56,259 bases of DNA, from positions 1 through 56,259 of the forward strand of contig NZ_JAILWM010000006.1 in the NCBI RefSeq assembly GCF_025698945.1, read 5' to 3'. Made by a program: the position numbers and the translations under genes. Positions 1 through 9,631 of this stretch are shown here, one piece after another. The notes beneath the pieces were generated by a model. The model saw only the letters and a list, made by a program, of their open reading frames with translations. It was not told the origin of the DNA and searched no databases. The stretch's first letter is position 1, and each line of letters starts with the position of its first letter. The DNA is from Nitrosopumilus sp. GTDB taxonomy: Archaea > Thermoproteota > Nitrososphaeria > Nitrososphaerales > Nitrosopumilaceae.

Positions 1-1790
1 TTTTCGTTTTTTTGTGAATCTTTGTATCTTTTTAATCCTACATAGAAAGCATGTGGTTTTTTCTTATCTAACAACTCTTTTTTTATTGGATCATCAGAAT
101 AAATTTCTTGCATTTTTTTGTATAAAACTTCAGTATTCATTTCATTTTTCTTTAATTCTTCAATTGCTTTTTCATACATTTCTTGATTGTGAACCTTCTG
201 TGTTTTGGTAGTTTTTTCTGATTTTGTAATTCCTTTTTTGGTAGTTTCTGTTAACCTACCCAAAATCTTTTCATCAAATTCAAACTTTACACCAGTATCA
301 TTTGCGAATTCATCTCTATCTGATTTGTGATGCCATGATGCTGGATTGTATTTTGTCATACGCCATTGATTGTTTCCATTTACAACAATTGCACGATTAT
401 CGGGTAATTCTGATATTTTACATAACCCTTTATCGTTGATTAATTTTCTCTTAACTAATGGTGAAATTGGTGATTTTACTAATTTTCCTTCTTTATTGAA
501 CTTCCAAATCTTCCATTTGATTAACTGTTCTTCAATTGCTTTATCCATTTCTACAGATAACCACTTCAATTCTTCACCAAGATTTCTATCAGAACTTCTT
601 TTTACAATGATAATATCGTGCTGTTTATTGACACCTTTTAGAACATCACCAAGAGATTGTGCATTAACTCTAGGAAACGTTTTGGCATGTCTTGATTCTG
701 GCATAAATCCAAAAAATGAACGTTTAGAAACACTTGCTTCTGGTTCTGGTGACATTGATTGATTAGGTACTGGTTTTCTAATTTCACCAGCGTACAATGC
801 AATTTTATGATATGCTTTTTCTCTTTTTGTCCATTTGTTTCTTGGTTTGTCAAGAACTAATGGTATGAAATGTCTATCAGCAATTGGTTTCATATTATCC
901 ATCACAGTGGCAAACACAGCATATTTATCAGATTTTCCTTCATGGTCAGGTGGATACATCGCTGGATCACAAGCAACTAGAAGATTTCCATATTCTCTAG
1001 CATGGATTAATTCTTTTGTAAATACTTCTAAAAATTTATTAATATTTTCTCTAGAACCACGTGGCATAGTCACTTCAACTACTCTCAACATTGGTTTGAT
1101 ATGCTGAATCATTTCTTTTGGTTTTTTAATTTTTGTAAAGTCGGTTGTTGCTGGCAACCATTGGAAAACTAATTTATCCATGAATGCTTTTGCATATTCA
1201 AACGCATCTTTGAAATAATATCCATTGAATCTATCTACTGCTTCTTTAGAATGTTTAACATAAGGTGGTTTTAGTACAGTTACTGGATATTTCTTATGAC
1301 AATTACAATGTAGAAGATTTCCATCTAATTCATCTAATCCAAGTTCAGTAATTCCTAAAACATCTTGACTTCTTTTTAGTAATCCAGCGGATACCATTAA
1401 CCCAATAATTATTTCAAATTGTTTTGGTGTGATTGATTCCATTTTTCTTTCTAAATAATCAACTGATAATTCAACTGATTCTTCTGTTTCAAAAATTTGA
1501 AGAATAGAATCTATAATATCCCATTTTCCTTTACAATTCTTGTTGATTACCGTATAGAGTTTTTCATGTCCACCACCATCAAAAAGATAAACATTTGTGA
1601 AATGTTCATTTAGTGTGATTTCTAATTCATTATCCATAGCAACATCTTTTCCACTTCGTTTATCACCAACAAAAACAAATGCGGTTGGTGTGTTCAAATC
1701 ACGCCAAGGTTTTTTCTTGAAATTTGGTGGATCATAAGGTGTTGTTAAAAGTGGTTCACGTAAGAATTGTTCATCGATTTCTAATGCCAT
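1..1790 (-). CDS. P-loop ATPase, FtsK/HerA/VirD4-like DNA pump (3' end cut by window edge)
   Basis: The frame opens at ATG 1790 and is still open at base 1. Read through the circular junction it stops at TGA 56128-56126, giving about 598 residues. A Walker A-like loop GDKRSGKD spans residues 42-49, with Asp where Ser/Thr is usual. Candidate Walker B aspartates follow hydrophobic strands at about D275 (LLVACD) and D314 (FIPLVLD). A motif AQSLGDVL near Q378, followed by a hydrophobic strand and Arg, resembles the sensor-Q motif of VirD4/HerA/FtsK ATPases. Residues 90-170 look like a helical insertion with a CNCH cluster. It is the last gene of an operon with 1792-4395. Such pumps package viral DNA or move plasmid DNA. 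Which applies here cannot be told. Superfamily membership is inferred from motifs only. Confidence 0.6.
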   Translation of the reverse strand, partial: MALEIDEQFLREPLLTTPYDPPNFKKKPWRDLNTPTAFVFVGDKRSGKDVAMDNELEITLNEHFTNVYLFDGGGHEKLYTVINKNCKGKWDIIDSILQIFETEESVELSVDYLERKMESITPKQFEIIIGLMVSAGLLKRSQDVLGITELGLDELDGNLLHCNCHKKYPVTVLKPPYVKHSKEAVDRFNGYYFKDAFEYAKAFMDKLVFQWLPATTDFTKIKKPKEMIQHIKPMLRVVEVTMPRGSRENINKFLEVFTKELIHAREYGNLLVACDPAMYPPDHEGKSDKYAVFATVMDNMKPIADRHFIPLVLDKPRNKWTKREKAYHKIALYAGEIRKPVPNQSMSPEPEASVSKRSFFGFMPESRHAKTFPRVNAQSLGDVLKGVNKQHDIIIVKRSSDRNLGEELKWLSVEMDKAIEEQLIKWKIWKFNKEGKLVKSPISPLVKRKLINDKGLCKISELPDNRAIVVNGNNQWRMTKYNPASWHHKSDRDEFANDTGVKFEFDEKILGRLTETTKKGITKSEKTTKTQKVHNQEMYEKAIEELKKNEMNTEVLYKKMQEIYSDDPIKKELLDKKKPHAFYVGLKRYKDSQKNE

Positions 1791-1791
1791 T

Positions 1792-2076
1792 TCATTTACC
1801 TTGTGGTTTCACATTCCATCTTCCAGATTCTTTGATTACTGTAAATCCCATAGTTCTATACAATTCAATATTACATGATGGGCATCCAAATGGAAATGCA
1901 GAACCTAGCCATCCCATTCTATGTTTATCACATGTTCCATCATCACCAACATGATTAACCAATTCTATGAATGAAGCATCTTTAACACCTTTTTTTAAAA
2001 ATTTGAAGAATCCTATTGCTTCATCTTCTACATTAAAACTAATTAAAACTTGGTTTCTCATTCTTCTAATTAACAT
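1792..2076 (-). CDS. Small Cys/His protein upstream of the ATPase
   Basis: A 94-residue protein. It has a CDKH motif and a CPSC motif about 25 residues later, the pattern of a single zinc site. The N-terminal half alternates hydrophobic strands and helix (RNQVLISFNVEDEA). Its ATG at 2076 overlaps the stop of the 54-residue gene upstream (TAATG), and its stop sits just before the ATPase ATG at 1790. GGTGA precedes the start. Translational coupling suggests it works with the ATPase. No family recognised. Confidence 0.75.
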   Translation of the reverse strand: MLIRRMRNQVLISFNVEDEAIGFFKFLKKGVKDASFIELVNHVGDDGTCDKHRMGWLGSAFPFGCPSCNIELYRTMGFTVIKESGRWNVKPQGK

Positions 2077-2240
2077 TATTTTTCACCTATAATTGCTTCT
2101 ACAATATCTTGGCTTCCACATGTCATACATTGACCGTTATCGAAATCACCAACATTAAGTGATGCACCACATCTAGTACATCTTCCAATAATTGAGTAAC
2201 AATCACATCCATATTTACCACACATATCACAAGGTTTCAT
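2076..2240 (-). CDS. 54-residue zinc-ribbon microprotein
   Basis: Starts MKPCDMCGKYGCDC, then CTRCG and CMTCG. Three CxxC knuckles in 54 residues indicate one or two zinc ribbons. It overlaps the upstream 311-residue gene by ATGA and the downstream gene by TAATG, so it is tightly embedded in the ATPase operon. Probably a protein- or nucleic-acid-binding adaptor; specific role unknown. Confidence 0.75.
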   Translation of the reverse strand: MKPCDMCGKYGCDCYSIIGRCTRCGASLNVGDFDNGQCMTCGSQDIVEAIIGEK

Positions 2241-3172
2241 TCCTGTACCGTTGTTTCCCTAACTTTTTCTCTTAACTTACTTGGTGTTGCTTCAAATGTG
2301 AATTGTTGTCGTCTATGATTACACATTCTAACAATATCAATTAAATGGATGTTAAAGTAATGTAGAAATTCATCAAATATTAAGTGCATTGATGATTCAT
2401 AATATACTTTTGATGGAAAACATGTTGTATCTTCTGAAGTTAGAATCTGTTTGATGTCAGTGAATTTTGGTTTTCTGCCATCTGCGAATTCATCATAAAA
2501 CCCACCATCATTACTTGCTAATGAAACCAAATCACCATCTTCATGTGCATATCTTATTGGCACTTCACCTTGAATTTCACGCCAAATTGGTGATGAATGT
2601 TTTGGTCTAACTAACTCCATTTCTTTCAATGATGGTTTTCTCTCTATTTCAATTTCTTCTTCATATCCACAATTTACACAGAATTTAACACCAGTTGGAA
2701 ACAAATCATCTAAATCTTCAGGTTTTAATTGAACATATTTTTCTCCACCACATTTTTCACATCCAGTTATCGTTTCCCAAATATGTTCTAATTTCATTTC
2801 ATCTAAAGTATCTTTATTTATAACAAGATATTTTCCATTAATTGGGTAAATAACTTCTCTATTTGTTACAACTGTTTCATCTTCATTTCTTGTAATCGCT
2901 AGAAATGTTCCATCACGCCAAATTTGTCTTAACCTTCTACTTGCAACTTCATTCAATCCTTTTTCTAATTTCTGTTTTGTGTATATATTATCAAAATATC
3001 CAGCCTTGAATCCTAAATTTATTTGTGGATATAATTTCATATAACCTTCAGCCATCAAAATATTATTATCGAATCCTTGATGTCCAACTACTGTTCCTAT
3101 TCCATGTAATACATATTCATCAAAATTATCTGGAAATGCGTATGTTGTTTTTGGTATTTGTCCAGTTGTCAT
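2237..3172 (-). CDS. Unknown 311-residue protein with a central zinc ribbon
   Basis: CEKCGG and CVNCGY, about 27 residues apart near residues 138-170, form a rubredoxin-like zinc ribbon. The N-terminal 130 residues are rich in beta segments (NREVIYPINGKYLVI) and Gly/Tyr/Asp. The C-terminal 100 residues are helical. The ATG at 3172 follows a GGTGAT Shine-Dalgarno by 6 nt, and the stop of the next upstream gene is immediately adjacent. Its place in the ATPase operon suggests a role in DNA movement or virion/pilus assembly, but that is inference. No family recognised. Confidence 0.75.
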   Translation of the reverse strand: MTTGQIPKTTYAFPDNFDEYVLHGIGTVVGHQGFDNNILMAEGYMKLYPQINLGFKAGYFDNIYTKQKLEKGLNEVASRRLRQIWRDGTFLAITRNEDETVVTNREVIYPINGKYLVINKDTLDEMKLEHIWETITGCEKCGGEKYVQLKPEDLDDLFPTGVKFCVNCGYEEEIEIERKPSLKEMELVRPKHSSPIWREIQGEVPIRYAHEDGDLVSLASNDGGFYDEFADGRKPKFTDIKQILTSEDTTCFPSKVYYESSMHLIFDEFLHYFNIHLIDIVRMCNHRRQQFTFEATPSKLREKVRETTVQE

Positions 3173-3481
3173 TTAATCACCTTGTTTCTCTAATTCACTT
3201 GAAAATAAATATGCAAATTGTATTGTATTGTAATCATATTCTAAAAACCCAATATCATAATTTGATTCTATGTTCCAGAAATCATTTATCAAACTTTGAT
3301 TTTTCCAATACAGTCTTTCTTTATCAATAATTTGTTTTCTTTTCCATTTTGTATCAAATATCTTATGAAACAATCTTTCTAGTAATGAATATGGTTTTCC
3401 TTCAATTGCTGAAATATATTTCACATCAAGTTCAATACATAATCCTTCATCTGAAGATTCAAAGTTAGTTTGTATATTCAT
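3173..3481 (-). CDS. Unknown 102-residue acidic protein
   Basis: No signal peptide or membrane segment. It has mixed alpha/beta character, with aromatic-rich segments such as ERLYWKNQSLINDFWNIES. The ATG at 3481 overlaps the stop of the 304-residue gene upstream, and the stop abuts the start of the 311-residue gene. It is the second gene of the ATPase operon. Confidence 0.7.
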   Translation of the reverse strand: MNIQTNFESSDEGLCIELDVKYISAIEGKPYSLLERLFHKIFDTKWKRKQIIDKERLYWKNQSLINDFWNIESNYDIGFLEYDYNTIQFAYLFSSELEKQGD

Positions 3482-4395
3482 TATGAATTTTCCTTATCAG
3501 CGGATGATTTGGCTTTACCTGAAATTACTGGTGTAATACGTTTTCTTCTACTGAATAATTTTTCTTTTGGAAGCCATGATGAAGAAATCATTTTCATTTC
3601 ATCTACAAGTGAAATCTTTTCTAACAAACCAATCTCAACACTGAATTCATTGAAAATTGTTTCGTAATCCCTTTCTTCAGTTGATGATAGCATTTCAATC
3701 TCATATCCATGATGGGATAATAGATCATAGAGTTTCTTGTATTTGTTCATGTAAGAATTGATTGTTTGTGTTTCAAATTTGATGATTTTTTTCTTCAAAC
3801 TTTTCTTTTCAACAATACTTCGTATGTGTCCAAAATCAATATCGTTATACCATTGGAATCTTTGATTAACATCTTTGTTTAATGCAATCAATTCACCAGT
3901 TAACATAGTTTCTAAATCATGTTCTTCTTTTGATTGTTGTTGTTTTTGTTCTGATTGAACTGGTTCTGGTTGTTCTTCTTCAACTGTAACTTTTGGTCTT
4001 GTATCTATTTTATGACCTAACATTTCAATAACTTCTTTTGGTGTTTTTGTTGCTGTTTCTTTTTTCACTTTTGGATTATCTAACTCACGAATTATTTGTT
4101 CAATCGGTCTTGTATCAATTTTATCTATAGAATCCATATCTTCTTTAGTGCTGATAATTTCAAATGCACCCATTTTCTTTTTTATAACTTCTTGTGTTTC
4201 TGAACTATTGATTATATTTTCTGGTTTTTCATCTGGATAAATTTCTGGATTAAGAACTTTTTCAACAATACTTTGAATTGAAATATCTGGACATAGTTTA
4301 TCCCAATTTGGGATATAGAATTCTGAAACCATCTGATAAAAAATTAGATTATCATTAGGAAGTGCTGGTAAATCGGCAAAAATTACTTCATCCAT
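3481..4395 (-). CDS. Unknown 304-residue protein, first gene of the ATPase operon
   Basis: Residues 70-160 are a charged, low-complexity linker with two copies of KIDTRP (about residues 91 and 128) and a Glu/Gln/Pro-rich stretch. The C-terminal 130 residues look like helical coiled coil ending in a basic tail (RRKRITPV). There is no membrane segment. The start is set by a promoter block at 4419-4441, 46 nt upstream of ATG 4395. The repeat-plus-linker design suggests a scaffold or partner of the downstream ATPase. No family recognised. Confidence 0.75.
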   Translation of the reverse strand: MDEVIFADLPALPNDNLIFYQMVSEFYIPNWDKLCPDISIQSIVEKVLNPEIYPDEKPENIINSSETQEVIKKKMGAFEIISTKEDMDSIDKIDTRPIEQIIRELDNPKVKKETATKTPKEVIEMLGHKIDTRPKVTVEEEQPEPVQSEQKQQQSKEEHDLETMLTGELIALNKDVNQRFQWYNDIDFGHIRSIVEKKSLKKKIIKFETQTINSYMNKYKKLYDLLSHHGYEIEMLSSTEERDYETIFNEFSVEIGLLEKISLVDEMKMISSSWLPKEKLFSRRKRITPVISGKAKSSADKENS

Positions 4396-4418
4396 ATAGA
4401 AATTATTCTATTATTCTA

Positions 4419-4441
4419 CCTTTTAATTATTATGGTAAAAA
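4419..4441 (-). promoter_or_regulatory. Promoter of the 304-residue/ATPase operon
   Basis: On the minus strand TTTTTACCATAATAATTAAA lies 46 nt before ATG 4395. It has the same upstream element and spacing as the other operon promoters of this element, with the AT-rich TATA region near -30. Confidence 0.6.
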
Positions 4442-4456
4442 CTTTTGATTTCTAGG

Positions 4457-7400
4457 CTAGACTGTAACGGTTTTGCCTTTCTTTCTGAATCTTCTAGCAA
4501 CCATTACAGAACCAACCAATCCCATTCCAACCAATGCGAACATTACAAATGTTGGAATATCAAACTGAATTTGTGGTACACCAACTGTAATTTCTATCCT
4601 AGCGTTGTTTGCTACATTTTGTCCACCCTGTGTTGAGATTACCTTTACTGGAATCTTATGTGTACCCGCTTCAACACATGGTTCTATTCCAGTTCCACAA
4701 AATGCACTTGGGATTACAATTTCGTATGGTAATAATTGATGTGATTCTATGTTTGGTGAATCTGGTGGAACAATTGATAACTGTTCAATGTCATTATCTG
4801 ATAATATTTCACCACCTTCTGCAACATAAGGTGGGAATGGTATTGGGTTAACTTGCATCTGTGAATCTGCGATAATAATTGAATTAACGATTATGTTGTT
4901 TGTGTTATCCCATCCTACCAGAAGGTTTCCGTTAACAGTTTGTCCAACACTTGCGAAATGTACGCCACCAACTAGAGTAAATATATCACCACTGAAACTA
5001 TTTGTCAATTCTTGAATTAATGGGAATGACAAATCAAACAAATCTTGTTGTGATTGGCTTATTGGTGTTGATGGTGATGTTGCTTGGAATTCTGAACCTG
5101 AAACAGTGGTTTCACCAGTTTCTGGATCAGTTACTGTAGGTGTTGTTGGTGTTGTAGGTGTTGAACCACCACCACCACTTGCTGAATTGGTTCTGCATGA
5201 ATATTCATTTGAGAAACCTGAAGTATCTGGACTAACTAGAACAGCAACTTTGAAATTATATTCTGTGTTTGGTAACAAACCAGTTACTGTTCTAACTGTA
5301 TTTGCGTTTCCAGTATCTGCAACATAGGTTGTGAATTCAGCACCTTTTGGTGTTGCACCATCTATTCTAAATCCTTCTGCAACTTCAGCACCGTTGTAAT
5401 TCCAAATTAACTGAACCCTATCAGTTCCTGTAGGATTACAAACTAAGTTTGATGGTGATGTTAATGATACCCCTGCTTGTGATGTTGCTGATTCGTTTGA
5501 TACTTCACTAGTACCAAGTGAAGCAACTGAATAAATTCTGTAATTACATTGTGTTGATGCACTTTGTAATGATAGATTTCCAGCATCACCAAGTTTCAGA
5601 TTATCAATACTTCCTTCCAATAATGTTTCACTTGCAACTGAAATTGAACCAAAATTAGAACCAAGAATATTTCCTAAACTTGTAATTGTTGCTGGAATAG
5701 TTGTATCATCATTTAGAATTAAGTTATCAACATCTTCTACAGAACCAGAATACATTTTGATGTTAAAGTTAGTTGGTGAAGTTCTTGATAGTTTAATAAA
5801 GTAATCAGAACCTTGCATATCTGCATTAGAAAGATTGAATCCAGTATCTGTAGTAGTTCTGCTTGCACCATCTCTATATCCAGTATAAACACTTGTTGTT
5901 GCACCACCAGCATCAACCCAAAATATAATTCCTAAGAAATCTTGACTTACATCCCAAAAGTTACCAGAATTCAAATCACTTAATCCAAATACATGGTAAT
6001 TTGCACCTGTACCAGTTGTGGTATCAGTCCAACTAATCTTGTATTCCATAACCCATTCTGTATCTGAAACTGGATCATTGTCAACACCAGCGGTTGATAA
6101 TGGGAATACTATATGCTGGTCAACTGCATCAGCCAACATTCCAAATAACAAAACATCTGAACCACTGTGATATGTGATGAAGTTAGGTGACTGGTCGTCT
6201 TGTGACATCCAAGATGCCTGATAAACATCATCATCGAATGTTTCTTCATAGAATCCAGAAGTTCCAGCAAATGGATTAACATCAGTGTAAGTTAAATCAG
6301 TAGTTCCAGTATCTGCAACAATTGTTTTCCATCCACCACCCGATGGACATTCCCTATCAATTCTATATCCAGTTGGTGAAACATCGAATGCTTCACTTCC
6401 TACAGTCCATGTAAGAACAATATCATCACCAGATAATGCGGTTGATAATGTTGGTGTTGGAATGAATAACGTGTTGAAGTATCCCCAATCATGTTCTGTA
6501 CCTGAAATATATTCTGTTTCTGGAAATTGTAATTGTAATGCTGAAGTGTTTGGTGAATAGAATGTTTTATACCCATCAATTGCTAATGAAGTAAAAGTAG
6601 TCCAAACATCATGTGAACCGAACTCATTATCATATAGCATTACAACAAAAGTGACATAATCACTTTGTGCTGAAGATAAATCTGGTGTCCATGTTTCAGT
6701 TCCACTTGTTGGTACACCATTTTCATAAAGCATACATTGTCCACCAAGTGTATCACCTTCTTGGCATCCTAGATTTCTTTTACCATGTGTGAATTGTGTT
6801 CCGTTGTAAACATCTAATGCACCATCATAGATATAGAATGTATGATAAACTTGTGCTACACTTCTATGTAACAATCCAGTCCATGTCCATTCAACCCCAT
6901 CAACTTCAGCGGTTGGAAGAACCAACATTGAAGAATAACATGTACCGTATCCACTGTTTGGTGTACCCATTTGATAACCATTTGCTGGTGTAGTGTACCA
7001 ATCATGCACACTACATAATGCTTGGAAATTCGGTACACCTGATTGATTTACTAATGAATATTCTGCTTGTTCACGATAATAAACACGATTATCTACACCA
7101 GTATTACCATTAACATAATATGCTTCATCGTATGTTTGTGTTGATGCACTTGTACCACTCATTGTAAATGTAACTTCATTACTTGGCTCTGATAACCATC
7201 CAGCATCTTCACCACCTAAAGTAATTACACGTGCTGTATAACTATGCCCTGCTTCAAAAATATTTCCAGTTTCATAAGTTTCAACATCACCAGCATTTGC
7301 GGTAATCAATGTCCAATAATCTGATTCACTTGCTGTTCCGTTTTTGTATTCCAACATATAGCCAGTAGAATTCAATCCACCATTTGCAATTGCTTGAATT

Positions 7401-8188
7401 CCTATACCAGCGGAATCGATTTCAGTCCATGTAAAATTTACACTTGTATTGTTTGTTACAACTACACCCAAATCAACAATTTTTGCACCATCACGCCAAA
7501 CAGTTTCTGGATCATAAGAATACACATAACCATATTCTGATTCACCACTTCCTTGTCTTGCACTAAATGGTCTTTCAGTTGCACAGTCATTTGATGTTGG
7601 TTCTTGACAGAATCGCCAAGAATTGACACCAGATAATCCAGTTAATTCAAATTGGTCAAGTATTATTTCTGCATGACCAGCACCATCATCTTCTGTTTCC
7701 ATAACAAATGTAACCCATTCTTCAGTGGATGCGGATAAATCAGGTGTTCCACTTGTTGGACAAACATTAGTTCCATAATTAACAAGTAAACCAGCACCAA
7801 GTGTTACTGGTGGTGAATCAGTTGGAAAATGTGTTGAATTTGTTGGATCATACATTCCATCATAGATATACATCTGATAATAAACTGGTGATGAAGAACT
7901 TCTTCCACATGAAACAACTGCTGACCATCCTAATTCTAAATCAGCGGTCTTGAATGATTTGAAAACCCAACAAAAATTTCCACCACTATCTAATCTATTT
8001 TCAAAACCAGAATCATATCCAATTGATTCACAATCACCAGTGGTATTATCAACTTCAGCCCACCACCATCTATCATCATAAGTTCCAGTATTATCACCAT
8101 AACTTACATGGTCGGCAAAAGCATCTTCAAATAGAAATGGTGAAATGGCTAAAATTAGAAGAATTGGTAATATTGCTAAAGCCTTCAA
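4457..8188 (-). CDS. Giant secreted, membrane-anchored adhesin-like protein with FN3 and LamG-like domains
   Basis: A 1243-residue exoprotein. Residues 1-25 form a signal peptide with a likely cut after AFA before DHVSYG, a style common in Thaumarchaeota. An FN3-like domain lies near residues 230-345. A second FN3 begins near 610 and appears interrupted by a LamG/ConA-like domain (about 665-900) before its last strands return. A third FN3 covers about 930-1030. A GGGG/Thr-Pro linker, a further beta domain and a C-terminal membrane helix with basic tail RRFRKK follow. The start is TTG 8188; no ATG is available, and the promoter element begins 44 nt upstream. Likely a surface spike or adhesin that recognises a host or partner cell. 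Domain calls come from sequence pattern. Confidence 0.75.
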   Translation of the reverse strand: MKALAILPILLILAISPFLFEDAFADHVSYGDNTGTYDDRWWWAEVDNTTGDCESIGYDSGFENRLDSGGNFCWVFKSFKTADLELGWSAVVSCGRSSSSPVYYQMYIYDGMYDPTNSTHFPTDSPPVTLGAGLLVNYGTNVCPTSGTPDLSASTEEWVTFVMETEDDGAGHAEIILDQFELTGLSGVNSWRFCQEPTSNDCATERPFSARQGSGESEYGYVYSYDPETVWRDGAKIVDLGVVVTNNTSVNFTWTEIDSAGIGIQAIANGGLNSTGYMLEYKNGTASESDYWTLITANAGDVETYETGNIFEAGHSYTARVITLGGEDAGWLSEPSNEVTFTMSGTSASTQTYDEAYYVNGNTGVDNRVYYREQAEYSLVNQSGVPNFQALCSVHDWYTTPANGYQMGTPNSGYGTCYSSMLVLPTAEVDGVEWTWTGLLHRSVAQVYHTFYIYDGALDVYNGTQFTHGKRNLGCQEGDTLGGQCMLYENGVPTSGTETWTPDLSSAQSDYVTFVVMLYDNEFGSHDVWTTFTSLAIDGYKTFYSPNTSALQLQFPETEYISGTEHDWGYFNTLFIPTPTLSTALSGDDIVLTWTVGSEAFDVSPTGYRIDRECPSGGGWKTIVADTGTTDLTYTDVNPFAGTSGFYEETFDDDVYQASWMSQDDQSPNFITYHSGSDVLLFGMLADAVDQHIVFPLSTAGVDNDPVSDTEWVMEYKISWTDTTTGTGANYHVFGLSDLNSGNFWDVSQDFLGIIFWVDAGGATTSVYTGYRDGASRTTTDTGFNLSNADMQGSDYFIKLSRTSPTNFNIKMYSGSVEDVDNLILNDDTTIPATITSLGNILGSNFGSISVASETLLEGSIDNLKLGDAGNLSLQSASTQCNYRIYSVASLGTSEVSNESATSQAGVSLTSPSNLVCNPTGTDRVQLIWNYNGAEVAEGFRIDGATPKGAEFTTYVADTGNANTVRTVTGLLPNTEYNFKVAVLVSPDTSGFSNEYSCRTNSASGGGGSTPTTPTTPTVTDPETGETTVSGSEFQATSPSTPISQSQQDLFDLSFPLIQELTNSFSGDIFTLVGGVHFASVGQTVNGNLLVGWDNTNNIIVNSIIIADSQMQVNPIPFPPYVAEGGEILSDNDIEQLSIVPPDSPNIESHQLLPYEIVIPSAFCGTGIEPCVEAGTHKIPVKVISTQGGQNVANNARIEITVGVPQIQFDIPTFVMFALVGMGLVGSVMVARRFRKKGKTVTV

Positions 8189-8209
8189 TAACGATTCTGA
8201 TAATTCCAG

Positions 8210-8232
8210 TGTTAAAAAGGTTTTAGTAAAAA
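8210..8232 (-). promoter_or_regulatory. Promoter of the giant adhesin gene
   Basis: TTTTTACT at 8232-8225 (minus strand) followed by an AT-rich TATA region. The element begins 44 nt before the TTG start at 8188, which supports that unusual start and leaderless transcription. Confidence 0.55.
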
Positions 8233-8239
8233 GAATTTG

Positions 8240-9631
8240 CTATTTCTTTCTCAACTTATTGAGGACAACCACAGAACCAATGAAACCCACAAAAATAATG
8301 GCAATTATAATAATGCCACTTGGATCATCATCACTTACTTGCTGGAATGGAATTACTTGTGTGCTTCCAAGTGATGTATCGCCTACACTGGTTTCAGCAC
8401 TTTCAGAACCTGAAGTGGTTGATGATTGAACAGTATCTGGACATCCATCAGAATCATTGACACCATTGAAGGTTTCTTCTTCCATTGGGCATTCATCTAA
8501 ATTATCAGGTATTCCATCACCATCGGAATCTGAAGTTGTTGATAATACTGTATCTGGACATCCATCACCATCATTGACACCATTGAATGTTTCTTTTTCA
8601 CCAACACACAAATCTAACAAATCTTCTATTCCATCACCATCTGTATCTAATGGTGTAGGTGATGAATCTGGACATCCATCAGAATCTGTAATTCCGTTAA
8701 AGTTTTCTGGTTGGATTGGACATGAATCATTTGCATCAATAATTCCATCACCATCAGTATCTGGTAATGAATCTGGACATCCATCATTGTCATTGTATCC
8801 ATTTACAGTTTCTGGAAGTAATGGACATACATCTATTGAATCAACTTTACCATCCCCATCAGTATCTAGATTTGGATCAGTTGTTGGTGATGTTGTTTGT
8901 GTTGGTTGGACAATATCATTTACAAATGAAAATGCGAATTGTGTTACTATTGGTTTTCCGAATTGTTCTGTATCAAATGCACCAGAAAATACACCAACTT
9001 GTGGATGATTGAAATCAAATTTTAGTTTTGGAAGCATTTCAGATTTGAAATGTTTTGAACCATCACCAGAAGATGCAAGTACATTATTCAAAACTTGTTT
9101 TGTGATTATGTATTCAAAGATTTCTTTCTTAATACTATCTTCTAATGCAACTGGTGTAATTGTTTGTGTTGAATATGTTGATATTGGTCTATCATTTCCC
9201 AAAAAGAAAACAGTTGGTGATTCAATTCTTTCTCGAAGTTTTACTGTTCCAGATACAATAGTTGAACCTTCCATAGCATTTCCATCACATTCTAAAAATA
9301 ATTTAATATGAATATCATCTACAGTTCTTCCATTTGCTGTTAATGCTAATTGATTTTGAAATTGTTCATCAATGAAAATTGTTTCTCGTTCACTAAAACT
9401 TGCTACTTGTAAAATACTTCCACCAGAATTAATCCATATCTCATTGAATTCTTCACATCTCATGTTTGTGAAATCTTGTGTAAGTGAAAATGTTCTAACA
9501 GTTCCAAATCCAGTAAAGAAATCATCAACTGAACCATGTGTTCCGTTGAATTCAACTAGGAATAACATTCCTAATGCAATTATAGCAACCCCAAATACGC
9601 CAATACCAAAAATCTTTTCATTTGAAATCAT
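8240..9631 (-). CDS. Membrane-anchored exoprotein with four thrombospondin type-3 calcium repeats
   Basis: 463 residues. A hydrophobic helix spans residues 7-28. A beta-rich domain carrying two cysteines (MRCEEF, LFLECD) follows. About residues 250-410 hold four DTDGDG...CP...FNG..DSDGCPD repeats, the thrombospondin type-3 calcium-binding signature. The C terminus has a membrane helix (about 440-459) and a basic tail. TSP3 rods are stiffened by calcium, so this is probably a stalk holding the N-terminal domain away from the membrane. The start overlaps the stop of the 396-residue gene. The N-terminal domain resembles that of the 812-residue protein at 10867-13305. Confidence 0.75.
   Translation of the reverse strand: MISNEKIFGIGVFGVAIIALGMLFLVEFNGTHGSVDDFFTGFGTVRTFSLTQDFTNMRCEEFNEIWINSGGSILQVASFSERETIFIDEQFQNQLALTANGRTVDDIHIKLFLECDGNAMEGSTIVSGTVKLRERIESPTVFFLGNDRPISTYSTQTITPVALEDSIKKEIFEYIITKQVLNNVLASSGDGSKHFKSEMLPKLKFDFNHPQVGVFSGAFDTEQFGKPIVTQFAFSFVNDIVQPTQTTSPTTDPNLDTDGDGKVDSIDVCPLLPETVNGYNDNDGCPDSLPDTDGDGIIDANDSCPIQPENFNGITDSDGCPDSSPTPLDTDGDGIEDLLDLCVGEKETFNGVNDGDGCPDTVLSTTSDSDGDGIPDNLDECPMEEETFNGVNDSDGCPDTVQSSTTSGSESAETSVGDTSLGSTQVIPFQQVSDDDPSGIIIIAIIFVGFIGSVVVLNKLRKK

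Noticed and set aside
1-127. Terminal direct repeat as an att site or integrated-element border
   Set aside because: It lies inside the ATPase gene, and there is no integrase or tRNA; assembly overlap of a circular molecule is simpler.
8457-9008. Long plus-strand frames opposite the TSP3 and other surface genes
   Set aside because: They mirror the repeats of the minus-strand genes and have no promoter or ribosome site; antisense shadows.
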